Assembly: GCA_910584865.1 (NCBI GenBank)
Contig: CAJUCE010000037.1
Location: forward strand, 1-46,644
Source of the DNA: an uncultured Acetatifactor sp.
Lineage (GTDB): Bacteria; Bacillota; Clostridia; Lachnospirales; Lachnospiraceae
Direction of reading: 5' to 3'
Length of the DNA: 46,644 nucleotides
The notes beneath the pieces were generated by a model, which saw only the letters and a program-made list of their open reading frames with translations, did not search any database and was not told the DNA's origin. Shown in pieces: positions 1 to 7,410 of the stretch; within the stretch, counting starts at the first letter, position 1, and each line of letters opens with the position of its first letter. The position numbers were made by a program, and so were the translations under genes.

Positions 1-639
1 GGATTTGTGGTTTCCTATCACCGGACAGCAGGGACATGGAAGCCGGAATATTCATAGGACACATATTCTATTACAATTCTTATAATCAATTTCAGAACGT
101 CAAAAAAGGTTCGACATTTTTATTGCAAGATACAAACGTAAGTTCGAAACGACTATTGACAAAAGAAAACATATGTTCTATAATTTCCATCAAGACAAGA
201 AATACATTTAACGCAAAAAGCCCTATTCGGATCATACAAACGGTGTTGGCGCACCTCTGATCACAAATAGGACTTCTTCACACACAAATCCATAGCCATA
301 TGGCACGAATTTGAAACGGATGAACCGCTTGATATCATTAAAGCATTTTTCAAGTTTTAAGTCAAGTAAATTCAGGGCGGTTCGCCATGTTTCTTATGAA
401 GTAGTTGATAATGCATACTGAAGGAATTTTAGAAAGATCGTTCCAATAAAAGAGAAGTATATATCAGCTTCACTTTTATTTTGTGGCGGATTTATTGAGT
501 GTATATTGAAAATTGTATAAAGGAGATGGTTGCTATGGATGGAACAGGGCTGTGAAGCCCATATATTTTTAGGTTTGGCATCAGAGTTTGTTATATGGCT
601 ATAAGGAATAGAGAATATATGAATTGGAGGTGGAAAGAT
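1..639. other. AT-rich stretch upstream of tubR without a convincing gene
   Basis: No supported gene was found. An open stretch at 271-363 ends in what looks like the tail of a degraded protein (WHEFETDEPLDIIKAFFKF), but it has no start. Two consecutive 12-bp units that begin TCAAGT lie at 350-373. They are a weak hint of a TubC-like centromere, because characterised tubC sites are tandem repeats of about that length next to tubRZ. A ribosome-binding site near 521 precedes only a six-codon open frame (ATG at 535). Confidence 0.4.
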
Positions 640-915
640 TTGGAAGAGAATTTGAACAGAATTCAGTACGTTATTCTAAATATTATGAGAAAACGTAAAG
701 CAGTGGATCATATGCATTCAATGTCATGCAATGAAATCTGTGAAATTGAAAAACGTTGCAAGGTCACTACCATCTATAAACATATCCGTATTTTAGAAAA
801 TATGGGATATGTAAATAAGGGTGCAAAAATTGAGAGGGCATTTGGCTATGTGTTGACAGAAAAGGCAATAAATATGCTGCCTAAAGAAGAAACGGAGGAA
901 AATAAAGATGAGTGA
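640..915 (+). CDS. TubR-like winged-helix DNA-binding protein
   Basis: A small, basic 91-residue protein with a winged helix-turn-helix pattern: a helix with NEICEIEKRCKVTTIYKHIRI, then a wing with GYVNKGAKIERAFGYVLT. The gene overlaps the start of the tubulin-like gene behind it. That order and size are typical of type III (TubRZ) partition, where TubR binds the tubC centromere and couples DNA to the TubZ filament. The start chosen is TTG at 640, because a strong Shine-Dalgarno (GGAGGTGG, 625-632) sits 7 nt before it. An ATG at 595 in the same frame would add 15 residues but lacks a ribosome site. A MarR- or ArsR-like regulator unrelated to partition is the alternative. The assignment rests on fold pattern and context. 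Confidence 0.7.
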   Translation: MEENLNRIQYVILNIMRKRKAVDHMHSMSCNEICEIEKRCKVTTIYKHIRILENMGYVNKGAKIERAFGYVLTEKAINMLPKEETEENKDE

Positions 916-1972
916 TTTGACAGTTAAGAGAAAATGCGGCTTTTTGGCAGTTGGGGCAGGCGGGGGAAATGTTGCCACACCTTTTTATAAGGCAGGATAT
1001 CCGACTTTATTTGTAAATTCGGCCAGGCTTGATCTGGACAGCCTGCTTGAAGTGGATGAAAAGTATAAATACCATATTCCAGGTGGTGAAGGGTGTAACA
1101 AGGACAGGAAGAAATCAAAAGAGTTATTCCGTAAAGATATTGATAACATTATCAATGAAATAAAAGAAAAACTTCCTGGAATTGAATATCTGTTCATCAT
1201 AGGATCGGCAGGCGGAGGCACAGCTTCAGGCGTCCTTGCATCCATGAAGCGCATTGCCGTGAATGAACTAAGGGTAAAGGCATGTATTATTGTCACAATT
1301 CTGCCCAATACAAAGACAGAATCTACAAAGGCGTTAATAAATGCATATGAAACACTGGCAGAGATAGAGCAGCTGGAGGAAGCTGGAATGACGGTCATCC
1401 TTGATAATGATAAGAATGCAAATAAGATGCGCATAAATGAGATGTTTTTCTGCTATCTGGATGCATTGCTGACTAACCATTCCAGTTCTGTACTGGGGAA
1501 TGTGGACAATGCAGAAATTGAAGAAATTATTTCTGCACCGGGCATGGCCATAATCTCAAAACTTGGGAAGGATAAGTCAGATACACAACAGTTGATTAGC
1601 ACTTTCCGCAATAACATTTATGCGCCACTTGAAGATGATAAAGTAATCAAGTACATAGGGCTGGTAAATACAGGAGGCGGAAAAGATATTCAGATTGAGG
1701 ATATCTATAGTGAAATAGGCACACCATTTGATTCATTCATTGGTTATGAAGCGGATGCAACTATCTGTGTACTTACAGGCCTGTCGCTTCCTTATGCAAA
1801 AATGGCAGAAATAAAAGAGATTATTGATTCCAATAAGGACACGATTAAACGCAATCTGACAGCACAAAGTAAGGGGAGGTTATCAGAAAGCTTAGGGCTT
1901 TTTGACGATATTATGCCTACAAACAGGCCTAAAACAGAGAAGAAGACAAGTAACAGGGATTTGCTGTTTTAG
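908..1972 (+). CDS. tubZ: TubZ/FtsZ-superfamily GTPase, probable type III partition motor
   Basis: A 354-residue tubulin/FtsZ-superfamily protein. The T1 nucleotide loop GAGGGN is at residues 16-21. The tubulin signature is at 99-108 as GSAGGGTASG, where FtsZ has GGGTGTG. The T7 loop that completes the GTPase site of the next subunit reads NVDNAE at about 198-203, so the second acidic residue is Glu where FtsZ has Asp. The tail is basic (PKTEKKTSNR), as in plasmid TubZ, where the tail contacts TubR. It lacks the FtsZ C-terminal peptide, and the true cellular ftsZ is at 36,340. Known TubZ proteins treadmill and move plasmid or phage DNA, and the same job is inferred here. A phage PhuZ-like role is possible. 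The ATG overlaps the end of the upstream gene, which suggests coupled translation. Confidence 0.85.
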   Translation: MSDLTVKRKCGFLAVGAGGGNVATPFYKAGYPTLFVNSARLDLDSLLEVDEKYKYHIPGGEGCNKDRKKSKELFRKDIDNIINEIKEKLPGIEYLFIIGSAGGGTASGVLASMKRIAVNELRVKACIIVTILPNTKTESTKALINAYETLAEIEQLEEAGMTVILDNDKNANKMRINEMFFCYLDALLTNHSSSVLGNVDNAEIEEIISAPGMAIISKLGKDKSDTQQLISTFRNNIYAPLEDDKVIKYIGLVNTGGGKDIQIEDIYSEIGTPFDSFIGYEADATICVLTGLSLPYAKMAEIKEIIDSNKDTIKRNLTAQSKGRLSESLGLFDDIMPTNRPKTEKKTSNRDLLF

Positions 1973-2050
1973 GATAGATATGCGTTTAACAGCAGCACAT
2001 AAGAGCTTGATAGTAGTTAGAAATGAAATGATAACCAATAAAAACAAGTT

Positions 2051-2073
2051 GGGTGGGATTTCACTTCCCGCCC
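2051..2073 (+). other. Intercistronic hairpin between tubZ and a small membrane gene
   Basis: GGGTGGG (2051-2057) pairs with CCCGCCC (2067-2073) around a 9-nt loop, with one G-U pair. There is no U-tract, so it is more likely an mRNA processing or stability element than a terminator. The next ribosome site begins about 9 nt later. Confidence 0.45.
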
Positions 2074-2096
2074 ACAAACCGAAGGAGGATCCCGGC

Positions 2097-2210
2097 ATGA
2101 TTTCACTGCTTAAATACTTATTTAAATTCATTGTGCCCCTGTGTATTGTAATAACAGCTGTCCTTGTGGCGATATTTGTGATAACCATGACGGTGCTGAT
2201 CAGCAGTTAA
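2097..2210 (+). CDS. Small single-pass membrane protein (37 aa)
   Basis: A very short gene with a near-perfect ribosome-binding site (AAGGAGG at 2082-2088, 8 nt before ATG). The product has one hydrophobic span from about residue 8 to 34 with a Lys-rich N-terminal end, so it should insert in the membrane. It follows tubR-tubZ and is closed by a strong terminator, so the three probably form one transcript. Its role is unknown. Membrane tethering of the partition filament or a holin-like or toxin-like action are both conceivable, but nothing in the sequence decides this. Confidence 0.6.
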   Translation: MISLLKYLFKFIVPLCIVITAVLVAIFVITMTVLISS

Positions 2211-2231
2211 TTCATAATAAATAATGCCACT

Positions 2232-2270
2232 TGGCGGTATATTTCGAATATGCCGCCAGGATATTTTCTT
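2232..2270 (+). terminator. Rho-independent terminator after the tubRZ operon
   Basis: TGGCGGTATATT (2232-2243) pairs over 12 bp (one G-U) with AATATGCCGCCA (2247-2258) around a UCG loop, followed by a T-rich tract (TATTTTCTTTT). Confidence 0.8.
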
Positions 2271-2303
2271 TTGCCACTAAAAACAGATTGGAGGGATGAA
2301 ACG

Positions 2304-2669
2304 ATGAAAAAGAACGAAATTAAGGACTATATGATAGTGGAAACAGGGTTTGATAACAAGAAATATCTTGTCATAAAAGGTAAACTGGTTGATGACTCTT
2401 TAAAAGGATTTTCGCTTGAAGATGATTTTGATGATTCTCTTATCAACAATGAGAATAAGCCATATAGTATTTCAAAAGTTTATGAGCCAGTAAAATTGAC
2501 GCTTCCTTTTGAAATGAATATCAAGAAAATTTTTAGAAATCAAAATCCAAAAGTTATATGGGAAAGGCAGCCTACGCCATTAAGTAAAAAGATCTTAAGC
2601 AAAATGAAGAAATCAGAAGTACAGGATTATATTATGGGTTTGGCATATTCATGTGTAATAGTAGAGTGA
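2304..2669 (+). CDS. Hypothetical protein (121 aa)
   Basis: Not recognised. The start is ATG 2304 because GGAGGG at 2290-2295 lies 8 nt upstream; an earlier in-frame start would fall inside the terminator stem. The product is soluble-looking and charged, with an acidic stretch (LEDDFDDSL) near residue 45-55 and a Lys-rich region near 95-110. It has no signal peptide or membrane span. It is the first gene after the tubRZ terminator and precedes a small broken gene and the helicase, so it may belong to a replication module. That is context only. Confidence 0.6.
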   Translation: MKKNEIKDYMIVETGFDNKKYLVIKGKLVDDSLKGFSLEDDFDDSLINNENKPYSISKVYEPVKLTLPFEMNIKKIFRNQNPKVIWERQPTPLSKKILSKMKKSEVQDYIMGLAYSCVIVE

Positions 2670-2767
2670 TTTTGAGGAATAGGATATTCTGCACATTTGA
2701 GTGTAAAGGATGATATGGGTACTGATGAATTAGAGAAAATATTATCAATTAAAAATGAAAGAGAGGA

Positions 2768-2957
2768 ATGAGTCACGAACAATACAGATAAGAAAAATTT
2801 CATTGTATACAATCAACGTATGGCAGGTTATTTGATGCAAAGGGGATTTGTCCTTATTGATATGCAACCAGATCTGAAGAAGACTGACAGAAATGTATTC
2901 TTTTTCAATAATACACCACAATTAAAGTCGGCAATAGACGAATATATGAGCCGATAA
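2768..2957 (+). pseudogene. Small DUF5659-like protein, frameshifted or with a non-canonical start
   Basis: The reading frame from about 2778 to the stop at 2955 encodes a sensible small protein with the pattern VYNQRMAGYLMQRGF ... NVFFFNNTPQLKSAIDEY. This resembles the small DUF5659 family seen in Clostridia mobile elements. No ATG/GTG/TTG exists at the right place in this frame. The ATG at 2768, next to a GAGAGGA ribosome site, is in another frame and stops after seven codons. A one-base change near 2772 would join them. In the same frame a 24-residue open stretch (TTG 2697 to TGA 2769) lies immediately upstream. It is either a frameshifted gene, a sequencing error or a rare start (ACG 2775). 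The family match is from memory of the pattern. Confidence 0.5.
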
Positions 2958-2973
2958 TAGGGAGGGTATGCCA

Positions 2974-4935
2974 ATGGGAAAAACGGAATTGACATATGAA
3001 GACTTTGAGACATATTTACCGGAACGATACAATTTTGATGATAAGCAAATACAATTTTTCAAGGAAACATTTGAAATCATTATGTACAACAGAGATACAT
3101 CAAAAGTTACTTGTTTTGCAGATAGACCAGGGATTGGGAAATCTACACTGATTAAAGCACTTATGCACTGTTGTATTGGATATGACGCTTTTAAGGGACA
3201 ATATGAGCCTATAGGACTGATAGTAATTACTGATTCCATGAAACGGCTTGAGGGACTGTCAGACGGAAGAAAAGACAGGATAGAAGCAGAGGAATGTTGG
3301 GGTGAACTGTTTGAGGATTGGGGGATTAAGTATCATTACAGGGAATTTGAAAGAAATGTAATAATTTTAAAATCTGATGTCCCATTTTTAGAGCAGTTAC
3401 AAAAACAGCATTATAAGCCAATAATCTTAATGTCTACACAAAGATATTTTATGCTGTCAAAGAAAGTCAGAGACCAGTTATTTACATTTAATTATAATGG
3501 GACAGTGATTAAAAGGAATATTGTAATTTTTGATGAATGTCCATATTTTTCTGAAACTGTCCAGATTAACAGCTATAATCTTGCATTGATTGAAGCTGCT
3601 TTATTGGAAGGACTGTCAGATGATATCGAAGATAAAGAATTTGTTACAAGAGAATTTGGAGTATTTAAAAACAGACTGACAGAAGAAATGGCACAGAATG
3701 AAAAGAAACTGAAAAATTCGGATGTTAGTTTATATTGGAGGGATGAAAGATATTCTACTATAACTCCAAATGATAGACTGTTTTTTAAAGTTATCGAGGA
3801 TAATATAGAATCCTTGACACAAAAATATAATGCCATAACGAAGGATTTAGATTGCCTAAAGGAAATGGCAGAAAATGGAGCAATCTTTTATCGCTTTAAG
3901 AAAAAGAAAGATAGTAATTATGAACGCTCATTTGTGTTGGTCAAGGATAACAGGGAGGCTTTTTATTTAGGGCAGGATAAGAAATTCTTTGTGTTTGACG
4001 CAACAGCAGACATTGATCCTCGTTACGATTTGGACTATGTGGAAATTAAAAATGGCAGGAAATATAATAAGCCTTTAAATATGGCAATAACCAATGTAAA
4101 TATTCCTACAAGTAAAACGACGTTGTGCAATCGAGATTCAATAAAGCTGACAAACTTTATTAAAGGCTACATTAAAAATAATGTGGTTGGCGGGTCTGGA
4201 AAGCAAAGGAAAGTATTAGTAGTTACATATAAAAATATATGCAACAGATTTAGTGACGAGTTTGATTATGTTGGATATTTTGGGAATTTGAAAGGGTTTA
4301 ATGATTACAAGGATATTCTCAAAATGACTCATATAGGTTTGAATAGATATTCTAATATGGCATATTTTTATATTTATTGCGGATGTCATATGGATAAGTA
4401 TAGGGAATTATCCCAGATGCCCACAGATAAATCTTTAAAATTTCTGACAGACTTGGCACAGAATCAGAAATATCCGGATTTTCTGGAAGATATTATGGTT
4501 CGTAGTATGCTTGCCGATTTGGAACAGAACATATTTAGGCTTGCCATAAGAAATTATGAGAATACAGAAAATGTGCAGGTGTGGACATTTTACAATGCAA
4601 ACGGAGATTTGTACAGTTCGCTTTCTGATGCAATTGAAAACAGATATAAAGATTATGGTGTTTTATTTGAATATGAAGATACGCCAGAAGAATTAAAGAT
4701 TGAGAAGATAAAAGACAGAAAGCCTCCAAATGGTAAAAGAATGACCAATGCACAGAAAGTTATTGAGTGGAGAGATAACCAGACTAAAGGAAAAGAGTTT
4801 AAAATCAAAGAATTATTAAAGGATACTGGATTGACTTATGATTCATTTAAAAAAGTATTAAAAAACAATCTGATTTTAAGGAAAGAATTTGATCTTATGA
4901 AGACAAGTAGAAAGGGTTATTACAAAATTAATTAA
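2974..4935 (+). CDS. SF2-like helicase/ATPase with C-terminal helix-turn-helix
   Basis: A 653-residue P-loop ATPase. Walker A is RPGIGKST, with the Lys near residue 56. Walker B is IVIFDECP, with Asp and Glu at about 187-188, a DEAD-like variant. A second RecA-like part has FVFDATAD near 340 and a motif YFGNLKGFNDYKD near 430, as seen in helicases of phages and integrative elements. The last 60 residues look like a DNA-binding helix-turn-helix (FKIKELLKDTGLTYDSFKK). The start at ATG 2974 has GGGAGGG at the correct distance; the ATG at 2968 is too close. It is likely the replication helicase or primase-helicase partner of the element. The exact family was not identified, and a D5-like primase helicase is an alternative. 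Confidence 0.65.
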   Translation: MGKTELTYEDFETYLPERYNFDDKQIQFFKETFEIIMYNRDTSKVTCFADRPGIGKSTLIKALMHCCIGYDAFKGQYEPIGLIVITDSMKRLEGLSDGRKDRIEAEECWGELFEDWGIKYHYREFERNVIILKSDVPFLEQLQKQHYKPIILMSTQRYFMLSKKVRDQLFTFNYNGTVIKRNIVIFDECPYFSETVQINSYNLALIEAALLEGLSDDIEDKEFVTREFGVFKNRLTEEMAQNEKKLKNSDVSLYWRDERYSTITPNDRLFFKVIEDNIESLTQKYNAITKDLDCLKEMAENGAIFYRFKKKKDSNYERSFVLVKDNREAFYLGQDKKFFVFDATADIDPRYDLDYVEIKNGRKYNKPLNMAITNVNIPTSKTTLCNRDSIKLTNFIKGYIKNNVVGGSGKQRKVLVVTYKNICNRFSDEFDYVGYFGNLKGFNDYKDILKMTHIGLNRYSNMAYFYIYCGCHMDKYRELSQMPTDKSLKFLTDLAQNQKYPDFLEDIMVRSMLADLEQNIFRLAIRNYENTENVQVWTFYNANGDLYSSLSDAIENRYKDYGVLFEYEDTPEELKIEKIKDRKPPNGKRMTNAQKVIEWRDNQTKGKEFKIKELLKDTGLTYDSFKKVLKNNLILRKEFDLMKTSRKGYYKIN

Positions 4936-4979
4936 ATATGTTTTGGGGAAGGTTTCTTAATAGAAATAATAGGAAATCT

Positions 4980-5131
4980 ACCCCATTATTATAAAGGGGT
5001 GCCATTCTGAAAAATATAAGTGGAGTAATTAGTTGCTTGAAATAATGATTCGGCTTAGCGAAAAAGACGGACAGATTGATCGAATGCAAAATCTGGCGGG
5101 GCGCGCGGTATCCCCACTATATAAACAATGA
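4980..5131 (+). other. Locally GC-rich leader with C4/G4 hairpins and a 28-codon open frame
   Basis: ACCCC (4980-4984) can pair with GGGGT (4996-5000), and GGGG (5098-5101) with CCCC (5112-5115). The two C-runs and G-runs could also swap partners. Between them a 28-codon frame (ATG 5045 to TGA 5129) has no ribosome site and overlaps the next gene's region. The segment is more GC-rich than its surroundings. It may be a structured leader for the 5,146 gene or a remnant of another gene. Confidence 0.35.
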
Positions 5132-5145
5132 TTGGAGATAATAAG

Positions 5146-5412
5146 ATGAAAAAGGAAAAGATTTTATATATTTATGGTGATGGAAAATATTTTGAATCAA
5201 ATATACTTGATTGGTATGAAACATTTAGAAACGCATTGTTAGGAGACGAAAATATAATTAGAGATAAGAATAAAATAGAAACGCCATATGCAATAATTGA
5301 TTTTGTGCGTAGAAAGCCATTGCTTATAAAAAAGTATACTTTTGTTCTTAATGCAGATATACAAAATGATAATGCAATATTATTTGCGGTAGGAATAGGA
5401 AAAAATTATTAA
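5146..5412 (+). CDS. Hypothetical protein (88 aa)
   Basis: Not recognised. A small soluble protein with an aromatic-rich start (ILYIYGDGKYFESNILDWYETF) and a basic middle (VRRKPLLIKKY). The start is ATG 5146, chosen because TGGAGAT at 5132-5138 is well spaced; an ATG at 5128 lacks a ribosome site. Codon use is strongly AT-biased like the rest of the element. It stands alone between two long noncoding stretches, so it is probably transcribed on its own. Confidence 0.5.
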   Translation: MKKEKILYIYGDGKYFESNILDWYETFRNALLGDENIIRDKNKIETPYAIIDFVRRKPLLIKKYTFVLNADIQNDNAILFAVGIGKNY

Positions 5413-5771
5413 TATATCACTTTTAATGGATTATATGGGGTGTCAGATATCTTTGAGTTTTGTGTGGGATAGATAACTTGTGAAACTTTATCAATAGAAT
5501 GAGGACTTTATTAAGTTTATGGATGGAAATGGATTTAGATTACCAACATGAGATTACAAGTTGAATTTTAGGAAACCTAACTTCCTAAACTGTCAAAAAT
5601 AGCCAGAAAAATCAAGGGTTTCAGAGAAAAAGTGTTAAATAAAAAAGAAGTAAAAAGTATATGGATTGATTAGACTGGTTTAGTATAAAGCTTTTATAGG
5701 AGATGAAAGAGTAATATAAATTGTAGTTACTTCGGCATAATAGTAAGTAACTACAAAAGAAAGGAAAATAT
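5413..5771. other. Noncoding stretch with two perfect inverted repeats
   Basis: No gene was found. TTTAGGAA (5567-5574) and TTCCTAAA (5582-5589) form an 8-bp inverted repeat. Nearer the next gene, TTGTAGTTACTT (5721-5732) is perfectly complementary to AAGTAACTACAA (5745-5756). The second lies about 8 nt before the ribosome site of the J-domain gene and could be an operator or a 5'-leader hairpin. Confidence 0.55.
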
Positions 5772-6596
5772 ATGCATTGTTATATTCAGGAAATACAGAT
5801 GAATAGTTCAAATTCAGTTGGTTATGGCAAAGAATTATATGTTACTACATCAAATTGGACAATGAACGGGATTCCATATAAAAGCTATGGATATACATAT
5901 TCAGATGATAAATTTGAACGTCCTGTTAAGATCGCATATAAAATAACTCTTCATGATAAAAGTTACCGTAATGACAAAGGGAAGGTAACAAAAAAGCAGT
6001 ATCATGTGACAACAATTAAATATTATGATTTGGTTGATTTTGGATGGTATGACTGTATTGCTAGCAGCAAGATAGATGATATTGCTGAAGAAATGGGAAT
6101 AGACCATGATATTGTATGGGCAGAAATTGAAAATAAACTGGATGCTTTAGAGGATAAGGTAAGGGCTGAATTTGCACTGACTGAAGAATATAAGACAAAA
6201 CAAAAACATGATGCTGTCTTAAAAGAATATCAAAATAAAAAGCATGAATTCTCTGTAAGGTATGATGTGCAAGAGAATGAATATGACCGTTGCTATGATA
6301 TTTATGGTATATTAAGAAATTCGGAATATCTTGAAAAGATTAAGCGCGAATTTTCTGCGAAAAAGAAATATGAGGAGAAAAGCAGTAGTTACCAAAGAGA
6401 ATACAGAAATAACTACAATAACTATTCCGGTAATTATAGGGTACCTGCTTTTAACAGTGGGCTTAGCACTGAAAGGGAGAAGGAATACTATAAGAAGTTT
6501 TACCGGACACTTGCAGCAAAGTACCATCCTGATGTAACTGGTGATGGTGAGGCAATGAAGTTTTTAAATAAGCTGAAGGAGTCATGGGGTATATGA
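5772..6596 (+). CDS. Protein with a C-terminal J-domain (DnaJ-like)
   Basis: A 274-residue protein. The first half is unrecognised and rich in Tyr and Lys. A charged region that could be coiled coil spans about 105-215, then a Tyr/Asn-rich linker (YREYRNNYNNYSGNY). The last 36 residues match the core of a J-domain: helix II (YYKKFYRTLAAKYHPD) with the HPD motif at 252-254, then helix III. The HPD motif is what stimulates Hsp70 ATPase, so this protein probably recruits the host DnaK, perhaps to remodel a replication or partition complex. Helix I and helix IV of a full J-domain are missing or unrecognisable. The start ATG has GAAAGGAAAAT upstream. Its substrate is unknown. Confidence 0.75.
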   Translation: MHCYIQEIQMNSSNSVGYGKELYVTTSNWTMNGIPYKSYGYTYSDDKFERPVKIAYKITLHDKSYRNDKGKVTKKQYHVTTIKYYDLVDFGWYDCIASSKIDDIAEEMGIDHDIVWAEIENKLDALEDKVRAEFALTEEYKTKQKHDAVLKEYQNKKHEFSVRYDVQENEYDRCYDIYGILRNSEYLEKIKREFSAKKKYEEKSSSYQREYRNNYNNYSGNYRVPAFNSGLSTEREKEYYKKFYRTLAAKYHPDVTGDGEAMKFLNKLKESWGI

Positions 6597-6613
6597 TCTC
6601 TGCCAAAGTGGTT

Positions 6614-6643
6614 GGTATCCTTTATTGGGATACCTATATTTTT
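6614..6643 (+). terminator. Terminator after the J-domain gene
   Basis: GGTATCC (6614-6620) pairs with GGATACC (6628-6634), followed by TATATTTTTCT. The stem is modest but well placed, 18 nt after the stop codon. Confidence 0.6.
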
Positions 6644-6938
6644 CTCATCAATTTTGTCAATGAAATTGCACTTTCAACTTAAGGGCAACAGAGAGGCATA
6701 TTCGGTTCTGATTATAATGTGTATAAAGGATTTTTTGGCAAATTTCGCTGTTTTAGAGTTGCTATGTATAAATGTATGGGTGATGAAAATAAAGGCTTAT
6801 TTGGGCAGATAATCATTTATTAAAGCCTGTAAAAAGAAAGAGATATATTTCAGGCCTGTAACAGAAAAAAATTATATTTTTACTCTTATAGGCAAAGGCA
6901 GGAAATTAGATGGGCTTTAGATAAGATGCTGGAATTAT
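6644..6938. other. Stretch with gene remnants only
   Basis: No intact gene was found. A frame from 6,662 to about 6,823 encodes a plausible protein tail (MYKGFFGKFRCFRVAMYKC) without a good start. Another around 6,895-6,965 reads RQEIRWALDKMLELY in a different frame from the small gene that follows. This looks like decayed coding sequence. Confidence 0.35.
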
Positions 6939-7085
6939 ATGGATGTACTGGAAGAAACAGATGATTCAAAAGAGAAAAAGTTTAACAAAAGAATAGAACT
7001 GGTTAATACCCTATCTAAAATTTTGCAATCCAGGGCAGAACTTGAAAAAGCGCTTACTGATAATAGCACCAAACAAACTATATGA
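6939..7085 (+). CDS. Small charged protein, possibly the intact end of a frameshifted gene
   Basis: A 48-residue, highly charged product (TDDSKEKKFNKRIELVNTLS) that could form a helix or coiled coil. The ribosome site is weak (GGAAT). A neighbouring frame just upstream encodes RQEIRWALDKMLELY and runs out at the same place, so this may be the second half of a gene broken by a frameshift near 6,940. Its stop overlaps an upstream ATG of the parB fragment (ATGA). The function is unknown. Confidence 0.35.
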   Translation: MDVLEETDDSKEKKFNKRIELVNTLSKILQSRAELEKALTDNSTKQTI

Positions 7086-7102
7086 ACAGGAAGGAAAATT
7101 AT

Positions 7103-7267
7103 ATGTTAATAGACATTGAAAAGATCGTTATCAAAGACCGCATCAGGAAGGACTTTGGAGATATACAGGAACTTGCTGATGATATTCAGGCTAATGGCTT
7201 GATTAATCCACCTGTTATAACTCCTGGTACATATGAACTGATTACGGGAGAACGCCGGATCCGGTAA
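7103..7267 (+). pseudogene. ParB/Spo0J N-terminal fragment, truncated by an IS66 remnant
   Basis: The 54 residues match the start of a ParB N-terminal domain: IVIKDRIRKDFGDIQELADD, then NGLINPPVI and the nucleotide-binding box GERRIR. Full ParB proteins continue for a further 200 residues or more, but here the frame hits TAA immediately after GERRIR. From that point the opposite strand carries IS66 tnpA. The start at ATG 7103 follows AGGAAGG by 8 nt. The fragment cannot bind DNA as ParB does, since the helix-turn-helix part is lost. In a TubRZ element, such a ParB-like protein could have been a regulator rather than a partition protein. Confidence 0.8.
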
Positions 7268-7410
7268 TAATAATTCGCTTTTGTGATGTCGTGGCAGGCG
7301 CACCATTCGACAACGCTCATGCCGGCCGGGCGGCTCTGGCAGTCCCGGATCTGTGCAGCCCATTCCCGAAGACGGCACTGCTTAGCCACCATGGTTGTTT
7401 CTGAATACAT
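7252..7410 (-). pseudogene. tnpA: IS66-family accessory protein TnpA, truncated
   Basis: On the minus strand an ATG (7408-7410) with an excellent ribosome site (AGGAGGTAAG) starts the typical IS66 TnpA N-terminus: a short helix (KQCRLREWAAQIRDCQ), then VVEWCACHDITKANYYYRIRR. That is the conserved WC...YYYR pattern of the family. The frame then runs into reversed parB sequence without TnpB or the large transposase. Only about 53 codons survive, so this is a dead end fragment of an insertion sequence. The junction sits within the palindrome CCGGATCCGG. No IS66 terminal repeat was recognised on either side. Confidence 0.75.

Noticed and set aside
20..30. CCGGACAG shared with the right end (22384-22391) as a possible attL
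   Set aside because: Eight shared bases are not enough, and flanking bases do not match.
36..260. 74-codon open frame at the window start
   Set aside because: It has no ribosome site and no protein-like pattern. It is probably chance in AT-rich DNA.
6612..6812. 66-codon hydrophobic open frame after the J-domain gene
   Set aside because: It starts inside the terminator hairpin, has no ribosome site, and another frame there looks more like old coding sequence.
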